Shown piece by piece: positions 9,172 to 17,656 of a DNA stretch of 64,000 nucleotides. The notes below the pieces were generated by a model. It saw only the letters and a list, made by a program, of their open reading frames with translations, had not been told where the DNA came from and ran no database searches. Position numbers and translations under genes: made by a program. The DNA is taken from positions 3,215,501-3,279,500 of the forward strand of contig NC_012881.1 in assembly GCF_000023445.1 (NCBI RefSeq), given 5' to 3'. Position 1 is the stretch's first letter; every line of letters begins with the position of its first letter. The DNA is from Maridesulfovibrio salexigens DSM 2638 (GTDB lineage: Bacteria > Desulfobacterota > Desulfovibrionia > Desulfovibrionales > Desulfovibrionaceae).

Positions 9172-10236
9172 ATGGCAAGATTTCTAAGAAATAAGGATCA
9201 AAAGGCCGGACTGCCTCCTGGATCATTGATTTTCACAGGACAACACAAAATCTCCACGCCTGAACTCAGGCTTATTGAGTATGACAGTTCCAACCTGACC
9301 GACACTGCCATGGAGTCGCTGGCCGATATTTCAGAAGAATCTGAAAGCAAAAAAAAGACATGGCTGAACATAGACGGGATTCACGACTCTGAACTGATAA
9401 AAGAACTCGGTGAGTGCTTTAATATTTCAGCGCTGGCATTGGAAGATATACTTGATACAGGGCAACGCCCTTTCATCGAGGAGTATCAGGATTATCTGTT
9501 CTCCACTATGAAAATACTAGTATTAGGCGATGCCGATCAGGAAATCTTTGCCGAACAAGTCAGCTTTATTCTACAGGAAAATCACCTGATATCATTCAAC
9601 GAACAGCCGAATACCATTTTTGATCCGATCCACAAGCGGCTTAAAAAGAACAAAAGCAAAATACGAAACAACGGCACAGACTACCTCTTTTATACGCTTT
9701 TGGACTGTGTCCTTGAAAACTACCTTAAAGTGATAGAAATCACAGGTGAAAGGATTGAGGACCTTGAAGAGGAGGTAACCGTTGAACCTTGTCCGGAACA
9801 TCTGGAAAGCATAAATTTCTATCGCCGAGAAATTGCATACATTCGTAAATCAATTCGCCCGGTGAAAGAGATTGTCTTAAAAATTAATAAACTTGATTCT
9901 GAGCTTGTTTCTGATGACACAACAACCTACATGAAAGACCTGCTGAACATGATGGATCAGGCTTTGGATTCGCTGGAAATCTATAAAGATATTCTCGGTG
10001 ATCTATTCACCACCTACAGTATGTACATGGGAACCCGCTTGAATGAGACCATGAAATTCCTGACTATCTTCTCTACAATATTCATCCCGCTGACCTTTAT
10101 TGCCGGGCTGTATGGAATGAATTTCACGACTATCCCCGGCCTAAATTCCCCCCACGGCTTTTACCTGTCAGTCATAATTATGGGCGCAATTTCTGCCGGA
10201 ATGCTGGTATTATTTAAACTTAAAAAATGGCTTTAA
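9172..10236 (+). CDS. corA: CorA-type divalent cation (Mg/Co) transporter
   Basis: A 354-residue CorA family protein. A large cytoplasmic N-terminal domain carries the long stalk helix (about 190-290). Two C-terminal transmembrane helices follow (about 295-315 and 330-350), with the diagnostic selectivity motif YGMNF between them. The protein ends with the basic LKLKKWL tail typical of the family. CorA forms a pentamer in the inner membrane and imports Mg2+ (also Co2+ or Ni2+). GGAG sits about 6 bases before the ATG. It is the last gene of the mscS-type/DUF389/corA run and is followed by a strong hairpin at 10268-10299. Confidence 0.93.
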   Translation: MARFLRNKDQKAGLPPGSLIFTGQHKISTPELRLIEYDSSNLTDTAMESLADISEESESKKKTWLNIDGIHDSELIKELGECFNISALALEDILDTGQRPFIEEYQDYLFSTMKILVLGDADQEIFAEQVSFILQENHLISFNEQPNTIFDPIHKRLKKNKSKIRNNGTDYLFYTLLDCVLENYLKVIEITGERIEDLEEEVTVEPCPEHLESINFYRREIAYIRKSIRPVKEIVLKINKLDSELVSDDTTTYMKDLLNMMDQALDSLEIYKDILGDLFTTYSMYMGTRLNETMKFLTIFSTIFIPLTFIAGLYGMNFTTIPGLNSPHGFYLSVIIMGAISAGMLVLFKLKKWL

Positions 10237-10581
10237 AAAAGTAATCCTATCCTTCTACACCTCACGTAACTGCCGTTGAATCTACCTTCAACGGCAGTTA
10301 AGGCATCTGCATATTAAATCTTCCATATTCATGATCACCCACAACGCTCATGGGTATATTGAGTACCCCATACATACCCAATAGGTAGCCTTGCGACTAA
10401 AGCTTATACCTGTTCAAACTTCTCCCGGACTTAATTAATAAACTTTATTTACGTCCATTTAAACACGAACAAAGTGTAAAAAAATCTAAAAACAACAGTA
10501 TTAGACATTATGTTTTTTAGAAGCAGATAATTTTACTTCAGTACTCTTCGTTCACAGCTTAGTTTACAGCTAAAAACAGCG
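10237..10581. other. AT-rich intergenic region upstream of the kamA promoter
   Basis: No gene is supported here. It holds the corA 3' hairpin (10268-10299) and a second inverted repeat, TGGGTAT at 10351-10357 with ATACCCA at 10374-10380. Part of that repeat can pair alternatively with the CCCCAT in between. The rest is AT-rich spacer. Confidence 0.5.
10268..10299 (+). terminator. Strong hairpin after corA, no U-tract
   Basis: A perfect 13-bp inverted repeat (10268-10280 with 10287-10299) closes a TCTACC loop about 30 bases after the corA stop. No T-run follows on either strand, so it may act as an mRNA 3'-end stabiliser or a weak terminator. Confidence 0.55.
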
Positions 10582-10609
10582 TTGAAAAAAACTATAGTAA
10601 AATTATAAT
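10582..10609 (+). promoter_or_regulatory. Sigma-70-type promoter for kamA
   Basis: TTGAAA at 10582-10587 and a perfect TATAAT at 10604-10609 are separated by 16 bases. Transcription would start near 10616, leaving a leader of about 200 bases before the preferred kamA ATG. Confidence 0.6.
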
Positions 10610-10701
10610 GCACCATTTTTTATCCTATCGAGTGATAACAACTTCGCATTTTTGTCTATTTTTATCGATTAATTATTTACCAATTCAAAATGCATAATTC
10701 T

Positions 10702-10747
10702 TGAAACATAGTTACCCCACATACTTTTGTGGGGTTTTTCCGTTTCA
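10702..10747 (+). promoter_or_regulatory. Terminator-like hairpin in the kamA leader (candidate attenuator)
   Basis: CCCCAC (10715-10720) pairs with GTGGGG (10729-10734) and is followed by five T (10735-10739), the form of an intrinsic terminator. It lies 100 bases downstream of the promoter and 75 bases before the kamA ATG. TGAAAC (10702-10707) and GTTTCA (10742-10747) flank it and could pair around it. I do not recognise a lysine riboswitch or another known aptamer upstream. Confidence 0.55.
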
Positions 10748-10814
10748 GGCTGCTGCAAAGCGAAGCCACCACTCCATTACACCGTTGTTCGCTAAACAAA
10801 CATGGATAATTTCA

Positions 10815-11876
10815 ATGGAAAACTGGAAAGATCAGATGAAAAACATGGTCGATAACCTTGAACGTTTAAAACAGTACATTAACGTCACTCCCGATGAAGA
10901 GGAGGCCATAAACACTTTGAACACCAAGTGGGGGACAACTCCGCATATGGCTTCGCTGATGGATAAGGACGATCCCAATTGCCCTATCCGCATGCAGGCT
11001 ATCCCTTCTCTCAAGGAAACCAAAAATGAATTTGGCCTCGACAACTATCTGGTTTGGAAAGAAAATCGTGACACCGAGGAAAAAAGACCGGACTGCATTG
11101 CCCGCCAATACGTGGATCGTATTGCCTTTACCGTCACTGATATTTGCGCCAACTACTGCCGCCACTGCTTCCGCAAAGAACTGGTTGTAGATAAGAATCT
11201 GGAATTGCGCTTTGATCTGGAAGAAGGAATAGACTGGATAAGGGAACATGAAGAAATACGGGATGTACTGGTTACCGGTGGCGACCCGCTGCTCCTTTCT
11301 GATGACCGCATTGATCACCTGTTAAAAAGCCTGCGCTCAATTGACCATGTCGAAATGATCCGTTTCGGAAGTCGTGTTCCCATCGCCATGCCGCAACGCA
11401 TCACTCCTGAACTGCTCGAAGTTCTGGGAGGCGACCACGAAGTCCCCGTATGGCTGAACACCCAGTGCAACCACCCAAAAGAACTGACTCCGCGAACTCG
11501 TAAGGCAGTTTACGATCTGTTAACCGCCGGAGTAAACGTCGGCAACCAGATGGTACTGCTCAAAGGAATTAATGACGACGTCGAGACCTTCCGTCACCTT
11601 CACCAGAAGCTTTTACAATACCGCATCCGTCCCTATTACGTATTTTACTGTGAGCCTGCGCCCGGCATCGACCATTTTCGCACTCGAGCCGAGCTTATCC
11701 GCGACGGCCTCAGAGGGCACACCACCGGTCTTGCACAGCCCATGTATGTATGCGCGACCAATATCGGTAAAATTCCGCTTATGCCGGACTACTACTGTGT
11801 AGATAAAAACGATAAAGAATACACTTTCCGCAACCACCGCTGGCAGACAACCACTATGCCAGTGATCAAAGATTAG
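10815..11876 (+). CDS. kamA: Lysine 2,3-aminomutase family radical SAM protein
   Basis: A 353-residue KamA-family enzyme. The radical SAM cluster motif CANYCRHC (three Cys) is present, as is GGDPLLL. The PLP lysine is kept in NIGKIP (about Lys319). KamA moves the alpha-amino group of lysine to the beta carbon using a 4Fe-4S cluster, SAM and PLP. In characterised KamA the ligands for the lysine side-chain amine are two Asp residues. At the matching places this protein has YCEPAP and CATNIG, without those Asp residues and without the Gly-rich loop before the PLP lysine. The substrate may therefore not be lysine. I chose the ATG at 10815; the frame opens at 10701, but that extension runs through the leader terminator. 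No ablB-type acetyltransferase is adjacent. Confidence 0.85.
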   Translation: MENWKDQMKNMVDNLERLKQYINVTPDEEEAINTLNTKWGTTPHMASLMDKDDPNCPIRMQAIPSLKETKNEFGLDNYLVWKENRDTEEKRPDCIARQYVDRIAFTVTDICANYCRHCFRKELVVDKNLELRFDLEEGIDWIREHEEIRDVLVTGGDPLLLSDDRIDHLLKSLRSIDHVEMIRFGSRVPIAMPQRITPELLEVLGGDHEVPVWLNTQCNHPKELTPRTRKAVYDLLTAGVNVGNQMVLLKGINDDVETFRHLHQKLLQYRIRPYYVFYCEPAPGIDHFRTRAELIRDGLRGHTTGLAQPMYVCATNIGKIPLMPDYYCVDKNDKEYTFRNHRWQTTTMPVIKD

Positions 11877-11912
11877 AAAAATTATTCAACTGAAACAAAT
11901 ATTCAGAATTAC

Positions 11913-11946
11913 AAGGGCTCACGACACAGATCGTGAGCCCTTTTTT
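11913..11946 (+). terminator. Terminator after kamA
   Basis: A perfect 10-bp GC-rich stem (11915-11924 with 11931-11940), a 6-base loop and six T. A textbook intrinsic terminator 36 bases after the kamA stop. Confidence 0.92.
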
Positions 11947-12106
11947 GTGTACTGAGCACAACCTTGCGAAGAATACCAAGAACTGCTATCAAACCCTACA
12001 CTTTTCCGGATTTCATTCAAAATCCCACATATTTTTTCGATAAATGAAATTTTGTTTATCTGAAAATTCTTTTTGAGCACACTCTTAACTAACATCAGGA
12101 GGGAAG

Positions 12107-13393
12107 ATGTTTTCTTGGTACTTCAAAAGTAACCTGTTGATTCGAATCATTATCGGTCTGGTATTAGGAGCCATTGCAGGACTTATTTTAGGTCCTGAAG
12201 CAAAAATCCTGTCTCCGCTGGGAGATATATTGGTCCGATCACTGAAAATGATCGTAATGCCTGTAATCGTCTCCACCATCATCGTGGGCGCAGGCAGTGT
12301 AAAACCCAGCCAGCTCGGTAAAGTAGGCGCTAAATGTATGGGTCTTTACATGCTGACTACCGGATTTGCGGTTGCCATCGGTCTCTTTTTCGGAAACATT
12401 CTCCAGCCCGGTAACGGTCTTGAACTGGCCGCAGAAGGCGCAGCCCTCAAAGTCGCAGCTCCCAAGGCAACATCCTTTCTCGATATCCTGATCAACATCA
12501 TCCCCAAAAACCCGTTTGCAGCTATTACCACCGGTGACGTTCTCTCCACCATTTTCTTCTGTATCATCACAGGTATTGCCATCTCCATGCTGCGCCACAG
12601 TGAAGACGCACGCATCAAGAATGCAGGGGACTCCCTCTTCTACCTTTTCGAAGGTCTTGCTGAAGTAATGTACATCATCATCGACTGGGTACTACAGTAT
12701 GTTCCCATCGGTGTTTTCGCGCTTATCGCCGTTGTTTTCGGTGCTCAGGGATCCAAAGCAGCCGGACCGCTGGGAGTAGTCGTAATTGCGACTTACCTCG
12801 CTTTTGCCTGCCACATCTTCCTTATTTACGGCGGTGGCCTGCTGCTTTTCAAGATAAACCCGATCAACTTCTTCAAGAAAGTTAAAACCGCTTCCATTGC
12901 CGCATTCGTAACCCGCTCCAGCAGCGGCGTACTGCCCATCAGCATGGAAGTTGCCGACAAGGAACTGGGCGTAGACAAAAGCATCTATTCCTTCTCCCTG
13001 CCGCTGGGTGCAACCATCAACATGGATGGTACCGCAATCTATCAGGGTGTATGTGCTCTGTTCATCGGTTACGCCATCGGTGAACCCCTTACCGCCAGCC
13101 AGCAGATAACCGTCATCGGGACCACTGTTCTGGCTTCTCTCGGTACTGCCGGTATTCCCGGCGCAGGCGCAATCATGCTCATGATCGTGCTCAACTCCGT
13201 GGGTCTTGAAATCACCGCAGGCTCACCCACAGCACTGGCCTATGCCATGATCTTCGGCATTGACGCCCTGCTCGACATGGGCCGCACCTGTACCAACGTT
13301 ACCGGCGACCTCGCCGTAACCTGTGCAGTAGCCAACAGTGAAAATGAAATTAATCATGAATGCTGGGAAGCCCGCGAAGTTACACAGGAATAA
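12107..13393 (+). CDS. Dicarboxylate/amino acid:cation symporter
   Basis: A 428-residue member of the DAACS (GltP/DctA) family. Membrane segments run throughout. The re-entrant serine-rich motif RSSSGVLP (about 270) and the ion/substrate motif GATINMDGTAIYQG (about 302-315) are both intact, followed by the AGIPGAGAIML hairpin. These carriers import glutamate, aspartate or C4-dicarboxylates with Na+ or H+. The exact substrate cannot be told from sequence. AGGAGG lies 5 bases before the ATG. It is monocistronic, between the kamA terminator and a bidirectional terminator at 13412-13450. Confidence 0.92.
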   Translation: MFSWYFKSNLLIRIIIGLVLGAIAGLILGPEAKILSPLGDILVRSLKMIVMPVIVSTIIVGAGSVKPSQLGKVGAKCMGLYMLTTGFAVAIGLFFGNILQPGNGLELAAEGAALKVAAPKATSFLDILINIIPKNPFAAITTGDVLSTIFFCIITGIAISMLRHSEDARIKNAGDSLFYLFEGLAEVMYIIIDWVLQYVPIGVFALIAVVFGAQGSKAAGPLGVVVIATYLAFACHIFLIYGGGLLLFKINPINFFKKVKTASIAAFVTRSSSGVLPISMEVADKELGVDKSIYSFSLPLGATINMDGTAIYQGVCALFIGYAIGEPLTASQQITVIGTTVLASLGTAGIPGAGAIMLMIVLNSVGLEITAGSPTALAYAMIFGIDALLDMGRTCTNVTGDLAVTCAVANSENEINHECWEAREVTQE

Positions 13394-13411
13394 CCACCTG
13401 TACCACAACGC

Positions 13412-13450
13412 AAAAAAGAAGGCCGATTCCATCTGGAATCGGCCTTTTTA
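13412..13450. terminator. Bidirectional terminator between symporter and glycerophosphodiesterase genes
   Basis: A perfect 10-bp stem (13421-13430 with 13435-13444) and a 4-base loop, with T-runs on both strands (AAAAAAG before it, TTTTT after it). It serves the two converging transcripts. Confidence 0.9.
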
Positions 13451-13469
13451 ATTGAGTTTTAAAACCGTT

Positions 13470-14297
13470 CTATGCATTCTGCGGATAATCGGTAACCAGC
13501 CCGGTCACACCCCACTTTGTGAGCCGCTTCATATCTTCCACTTCGTTAACCGTATACGGATTAATTGCCAATCCTGCTTCACGCGCAGCCTTGACCTTAT
13601 CCTCAGTAAGATAACGGAAGCCCGGATGCCAAGCGTCTGCATTTGCAATGCGGGCAGCCTCAAGCGGATCTCCGGCATATTTATGCTCAGTCAACACCCC
13701 GGTAAGAATATGCGGGGCAACTTCTTTACTTCTGCGCACGTAGTCATGATTAAAGGAAGAAACCACCACCTGATCATCCATGGATTGCGCCCGGATAACT
13801 CCAAGCACCTTTTCCACAATATCCCCGGCAAGTGAATTCGGGACCGCTTTGCTAAGGTCCTTAATCTCCACATTGATCCACATATCCAGATCCCTGCTTA
13901 CTTTCAGAGCCTCAATCAAAGTGGGGATTCGCAAATCAGAAGGAAGATTTTCCGGCAGTTCCCGCCAAGGCTGCTCAATATATTTGGGCGGGCAGAAACG
14001 GCGCGGAAAAACATCAGCGCTGAGTTCCTTTATTTCAGTAAGGCTGAACCTCCACGGCAGTGCCGGAGGATTACCTATAAACAAAGGATGCACACTGGCA
14101 TTGGTGGACCGCAGCAAATTGAGGTCGTGGAGGAGAATGACTTCCCCGTCCTTGGTGACCTGCACATCAAGCTCCCAGCCGTCCGCCCCGGTCTCTTTGG
14201 CCTTGCGTACAGCTGCAAGTGTATTTTCAGCCGCAAGGGAACGTCCCCCGCGGTGCGCCCAGATCAATGGACGTTCATTTATTAAAGATAAAGACAT
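13470..14297 (-). CDS. Glycerophosphodiester phosphodiesterase
   Basis: A 275-residue GDPD-family TIM-barrel enzyme. The conserved catalytic stretch is complete: AHRGG near residue 14, ENT, then WELDVQVTKDG and LLHD, which supply the two catalytic His and the metal-binding Glu and Asp. It hydrolyses glycerophosphodiesters to glycerol-3-phosphate and an alcohol. No signal peptide is visible, so it should be cytoplasmic (UgpQ-like rather than GlpQ-like). It starts nine bases after the aapP-type gene and so closes the amino-acid transporter operon. The start has AGGA about eight bases upstream. Confidence 0.92.
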   Translation of the reverse strand: MSLSLINERPLIWAHRGGRSLAAENTLAAVRKAKETGADGWELDVQVTKDGEVILLHDLNLLRSTNASVHPLFIGNPPALPWRFSLTEIKELSADVFPRRFCPPKYIEQPWRELPENLPSDLRIPTLIEALKVSRDLDMWINVEIKDLSKAVPNSLAGDIVEKVLGVIRAQSMDDQVVVSSFNHDYVRRSKEVAPHILTGVLTEHKYAGDPLEAARIANADAWHPGFRYLTEDKVKAAREAGLAINPYTVNEVEDMKRLTKWGVTGLVTDYPQNA

Positions 14298-14306
14298 TAT
14301 ATAATC

Positions 14307-15086
14307 CTAATGATTCAAAATCTGCTCCAAGAACATGCGGCTGCGTTCTTCTTTGGGCGCGGTAAAGAACTCCTTCACCGGAGCGTATTCAACGATCTGG
14401 CCCTTATCCATGAAAACCATGGTATCGGCCACTTCACGGGCAAAGCCCATTTCGTGGGTGACACAGATCATGGTCATGCCCTGCTCAGCCAGTTCACGCA
14501 TAACATCGAGAACTTCCTTGATCATTTCCGGATCAAGGGCTGAAGTAGGTTCGTCAAAAAGCATGATCTTAGGCTGCATAGCCAAGGCACGGGCAATCGC
14601 CACGCGCTGCTGCTGACCACCGGAAAGCTGTCCGGGGAACTTGTTGGCCTGCTCTGCAATTCCGACTCGCTCAAGGTAAGAATGAGCAAGATCAACAGCC
14701 TGCTTGCGGGGCATGTTGCGCACATGAATAGGACCGGAAATAACGTTATCCAGAATGGTCATATGCGGAAACAGGTTGAACTGCTGAAAAACCATGCCTA
14801 CCTCGCGGCGAACACGTTCAATCTGCTTCACATCATTGGTCAGCGGTGCACCGTCGACAACGATGGAACCTTCCTGATGCTCTTCCAACCTGTTGATGGT
14901 CCTAATTAGGGTTGATTTACCTGAACCGGAAGGTCCACAGATGACCACCTTCTCCTGCTGACGAATCTGAAGGTTGATATCTTTCAGTACGTGGAACTGC
15001 CCGTACCATTTATTGAGGCCCTGTATATCGATCACAACCGGGCTGTCCCCGAGATGTGTAGCTGTGTTTATATGTGCGGTTGTCAT
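14307..15086 (-). CDS. aapP: General amino-acid ABC transporter ATPase
   Basis: A 259-residue ABC ATPase of the polar amino-acid group (GlnQ/AapP). Walker [10 protein letters not shown] (about 51-59), the signature LSGGQQQR, Walker [12 protein letters not shown] and the switch His in VTHEMGF are all intact. GAGGAG lies about eight bases before the ATG. It follows the aapM-type permease by 12 bases. Assignment to the AapJQMP type rather than GlnHPQ rests on the two unusually long permeases next to it. It energises uptake of a broad range of L-amino acids if the analogy holds. Confidence 0.92.
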   Translation of the reverse strand: MTTAHINTATHLGDSPVVIDIQGLNKWYGQFHVLKDINLQIRQQEKVVICGPSGSGKSTLIRTINRLEEHQEGSIVVDGAPLTNDVKQIERVRREVGMVFQQFNLFPHMTILDNVISGPIHVRNMPRKQAVDLAHSYLERVGIAEQANKFPGQLSGGQQQRVAIARALAMQPKIMLFDEPTSALDPEMIKEVLDVMRELAEQGMTMICVTHEMGFAREVADTMVFMDKGQIVEYAPVKEFFTAPKEERSRMFLEQILNH

Positions 15087-15098
15087 TATATTTCTCCT

Positions 15099-16202
15099 CT
15101 ATTTACTTGCGGAAGGCATCTTGCGTTCAAGGTATTGACTGTAACTGGAAAGAGCGTAGCAAAGAATCCAGTACCAGAAGGCAATGAATACGTAAGCTTC
15201 CTCCAGCCTGCCGAACCATTTGGGGTTGGAGGTGGTGGCGAATGCGATTTGCAGAAGGTCCACCAGACCTACGATGCCAACGAGGGAAGTATCTTTCAGG
15301 ATTCCGATGAAGTTGTTGACCATGGGCGGGATAACAATGCGCAGAGCCTGCGGCAGAATTACCACGATGGTCTTTTTCCAATAGCTCATACCCAGCGCGT
15401 CAGCAGCCTCATACTGTCCTTTGCTGATGCCCTGCAAACCGCCACGAATATTCTCCGCAAGATAAGCGGAAAAGAACATGGTGATACCGACCAAGGCGCG
15501 CAGAACCTTATCCAGTTCCATACCCGCAGGCAGGAACAAGGGCAGAACTACGGAAGCCATGAACAAAATGGTGATCAAAGGCACACCACGGATTAGCTCG
15601 ATATAGGCCACACAAAAGGGCTTCGCGATAGGCATGTCCGAAGTTCGGCCCAAGGCGAGCAGCACGCTGATAGGGAAAGCTGCCAGCATAGCGACAATGG
15701 AAAGCATGATGGTCAGCATCAAGCCGCCCCAATAGTGGGTTCCAACCACGGGAAGACCGACAATTTCGCCGCCGTAAACAAGCGCGAAAACAACAATGGG
15801 CGAAACAAACCAGAGAATTTTGAGCAACCTGCTGCGGCGATAGGATGCCACAAGACTGAGGCTGACCAGAATCACCACGATGCACAGAGCGATCAGCGGA
15901 CGCCAGCGCTCTTCAGCCGGGTAAACCCCGGTCATGAACACAGGCCACATGTCACGGATAAATCCCCATGCCGCCCCGGAGTATTCTTTTGCAACTTCCG
16001 GGTCGAGAGTGATGGAGGCATTGGTTACCGCCCACTCCCAGAAAGGAGCCACCGCCGACCAGATGGCCCAGCAGGAAACAATGGTCAGCACAGCGTTGTA
16101 CCAAGGGCAGAGCAGATTCTTGCACACCCAGCCGATTACCCCCACTTGAGTTGCCGGGGGCTGTCTGTCAGGAATATTTCTGACTGGAGTATTTTGGGCC
16201 AT
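15099..16202 (-). CDS. aapM: General amino-acid ABC transporter permease, AapM-like
   Basis: A 367-residue permease of the HisM/AapM family. It has an N-terminal membrane segment (about 36-55), a long periplasmic part, several further helices and the permease EAA-type loop EAADALGMSYWKKTIVVILPQ, which docks with the ATPase. Simple polar amino-acid permeases are about 220 residues; this length is typical of AapM. The frame is open back to 16274, but the ATG at 16202 has a GGAG/AGGT ribosome binding site and sits two bases after the aapQ-type stop, so I use it. Confidence 0.9.
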   Translation of the reverse strand: MAQNTPVRNIPDRQPPATQVGVIGWVCKNLLCPWYNAVLTIVSCWAIWSAVAPFWEWAVTNASITLDPEVAKEYSGAAWGFIRDMWPVFMTGVYPAEERWRPLIALCIVVILVSLSLVASYRRSRLLKILWFVSPIVVFALVYGGEIVGLPVVGTHYWGGLMLTIMLSIVAMLAAFPISVLLALGRTSDMPIAKPFCVAYIELIRGVPLITILFMASVVLPLFLPAGMELDKVLRALVGITMFFSAYLAENIRGGLQGISKGQYEAADALGMSYWKKTIVVILPQALRIVIPPMVNNFIGILKDTSLVGIVGLVDLLQIAFATTSNPKWFGRLEEAYVFIAFWYWILCYALSSYSQYLERKMPSASK

Positions 16203-16204
16203 AC

Positions 16205-17584
16205 CTACCTCTCCACCAACGCTACTTTGCTGTTGTAAATATTCATTCCAAAAGAAATGAACAGGGAAATGCACAGGTAAACACCCATCCAGATACCCAC
16301 AATCTCAACCGCCTGACCGGACTGGTTCAGGATAGTTCCGCCGACACTGACAAATTCCGGATAACCGATAGCAACCGCTAGTGAACTGTTCTTGGCGATC
16401 GCCAGATATTCACTGGTCATGGGCGGAACGATGATACGCATAGCCTGCGGCAGGATAACGATACGCATGACCTGACGCTCATTCATTGCCAGAGCACGGG
16501 CCGCCTCGCGCTGTCCCTTGGATACAGCTTCAATACCGGAACGGATGATCTCGGCGTTGAAGGCGGATACATAGACAGTCAGCCCGACTACCAGTGCGGT
16601 GAATTCCGGTGTAAGCCCGGTACCGCCCTTGAAGTTAAAGCCTTTAAGCACGGGGAAATCGAGAGTGAACGGCTGTCCACCAAGCAGCCAGGCCACTGCG
16701 GGCAGGCCGATCAGCACAGCAAGTGAAGGAAATAAAGTTTTTACAGACTTGCCTGTTTCATCAAGAATACGCTTGGCCCGTCTGCGGATGATCCAGATAG
16801 CGGCAAATCCGACAACAACGGCAGCACAAAAAATCCATGCACCCTGCTGCGGAACCAATGCAGGCATGTAAAGTCCGCGTTTGTTAAGGATCAACCAGCC
16901 GCCGAGATCAATGGACTTGCGAACATTGGGCAACTGCTGCAAGACGATGAAATACCAAAAGAAGAGTTGCAGAAGCACAGGCAGGTTGCGGTTAAGCTCC
17001 ACATACCAGCGGCAGATATTGGAAAGCAGCCAGTTAGGAGAAAGGCGTCCGAGCGCCACCAGCAGCCCGAGAATGGTAGAAGCCACACAGCCGATAACTG
17101 TAACTTTCAAAGTATTGCCCAGCCCGGTTAACAGGGCCATGAAATAGCTTGAAGATTCAGTATAGTGTGCAATTTCAACGCTGTCCCGGAAGACATAGAG
17201 TGTCAGCAAGGGTAACCCGATGCTGAACATAAGACAGACCGAGAGCCACTTGCTGTTCATAGGTCTATCTGACTTACTCTTCAGGTGACGTGAAATAAGC
17301 TGGGAAATTGCAAGCCCGGCCACAAGGCTGAGCAGAAACCAGAGCAATCCGCCCTGCGGTAGGGGGATTCCGGTTACCTCGCCGATACGGAATCCGGCTT
17401 CATTGCCCAGAAACCCGAAACCGGAACTGATACCACGAGTTTCAAGGTTGACCAATGTATTCCGGTACATGGAAACTGCCAGCCAGAGAAAACCACCGAC
17501 CATGCAGAGCTGGAACATCCAGGCCCTTCCCTGCGGACTGCGCCAGAAAGGAACCTTTTCCTGCGGTGCGAAACGTTCGGACAT
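16205..17584 (-). CDS. aapQ: General amino-acid ABC transporter permease, AapQ-like
   Basis: A 459-residue permease, longer than the usual AapQ of about 400. An N-terminal helix (about 24-42) is followed by a periplasmic segment, then a membrane domain with two hydrophilic insertions. The EAA-type loop REAARALAMNERQVMRIVILPQ lies near residue 375. It pairs with the AapM-like permease in the inner membrane. AAAGG about eight bases before the ATG is the ribosome binding site. An intrinsic terminator (17604-17637) separates it from the binding-protein gene upstream, which should lower its expression relative to aapJ. Confidence 0.9.
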   Translation of the reverse strand: MSERFAPQEKVPFWRSPQGRAWMFQLCMVGGFLWLAVSMYRNTLVNLETRGISSGFGFLGNEAGFRIGEVTGIPLPQGGLLWFLLSLVAGLAISQLISRHLKSKSDRPMNSKWLSVCLMFSIGLPLLTLYVFRDSVEIAHYTESSSYFMALLTGLGNTLKVTVIGCVASTILGLLVALGRLSPNWLLSNICRWYVELNRNLPVLLQLFFWYFIVLQQLPNVRKSIDLGGWLILNKRGLYMPALVPQQGAWIFCAAVVVGFAAIWIIRRRAKRILDETGKSVKTLFPSLAVLIGLPAVAWLLGGQPFTLDFPVLKGFNFKGGTGLTPEFTALVVGLTVYVSAFNAEIIRSGIEAVSKGQREAARALAMNERQVMRIVILPQAMRIIVPPMTSEYLAIAKNSSLAVAIGYPEFVSVGGTILNQSGQAVEIVGIWMGVYLCISLFISFGMNIYNSKVALVER

Positions 17585-17603
17585 AGAAAAAACCTTTTAT
17601 TAA

Positions 17604-17637
17604 AATAAAAAAACGCGCCGGGAAAAATCCCGGCGCG
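17604..17637 (-). terminator. Internal terminator between aapJ and aapQ
   Basis: On the minus strand a perfect 9-10-bp GC stem (17628-17637 with 17614-17623) is followed by seven T. It lies inside the operon right after aapJ, an arrangement often used to make excess binding protein. Confidence 0.85.
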
Positions 17638-17656
17638 AATACTACATTATAAAGAC

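Noticed and set aside
10616-10814. Lysine riboswitch in the kamA leader
   Set aside because: I looked for the conserved L-box core and long P1 pairing and could not find them; only a terminator-like hairpin is supported.
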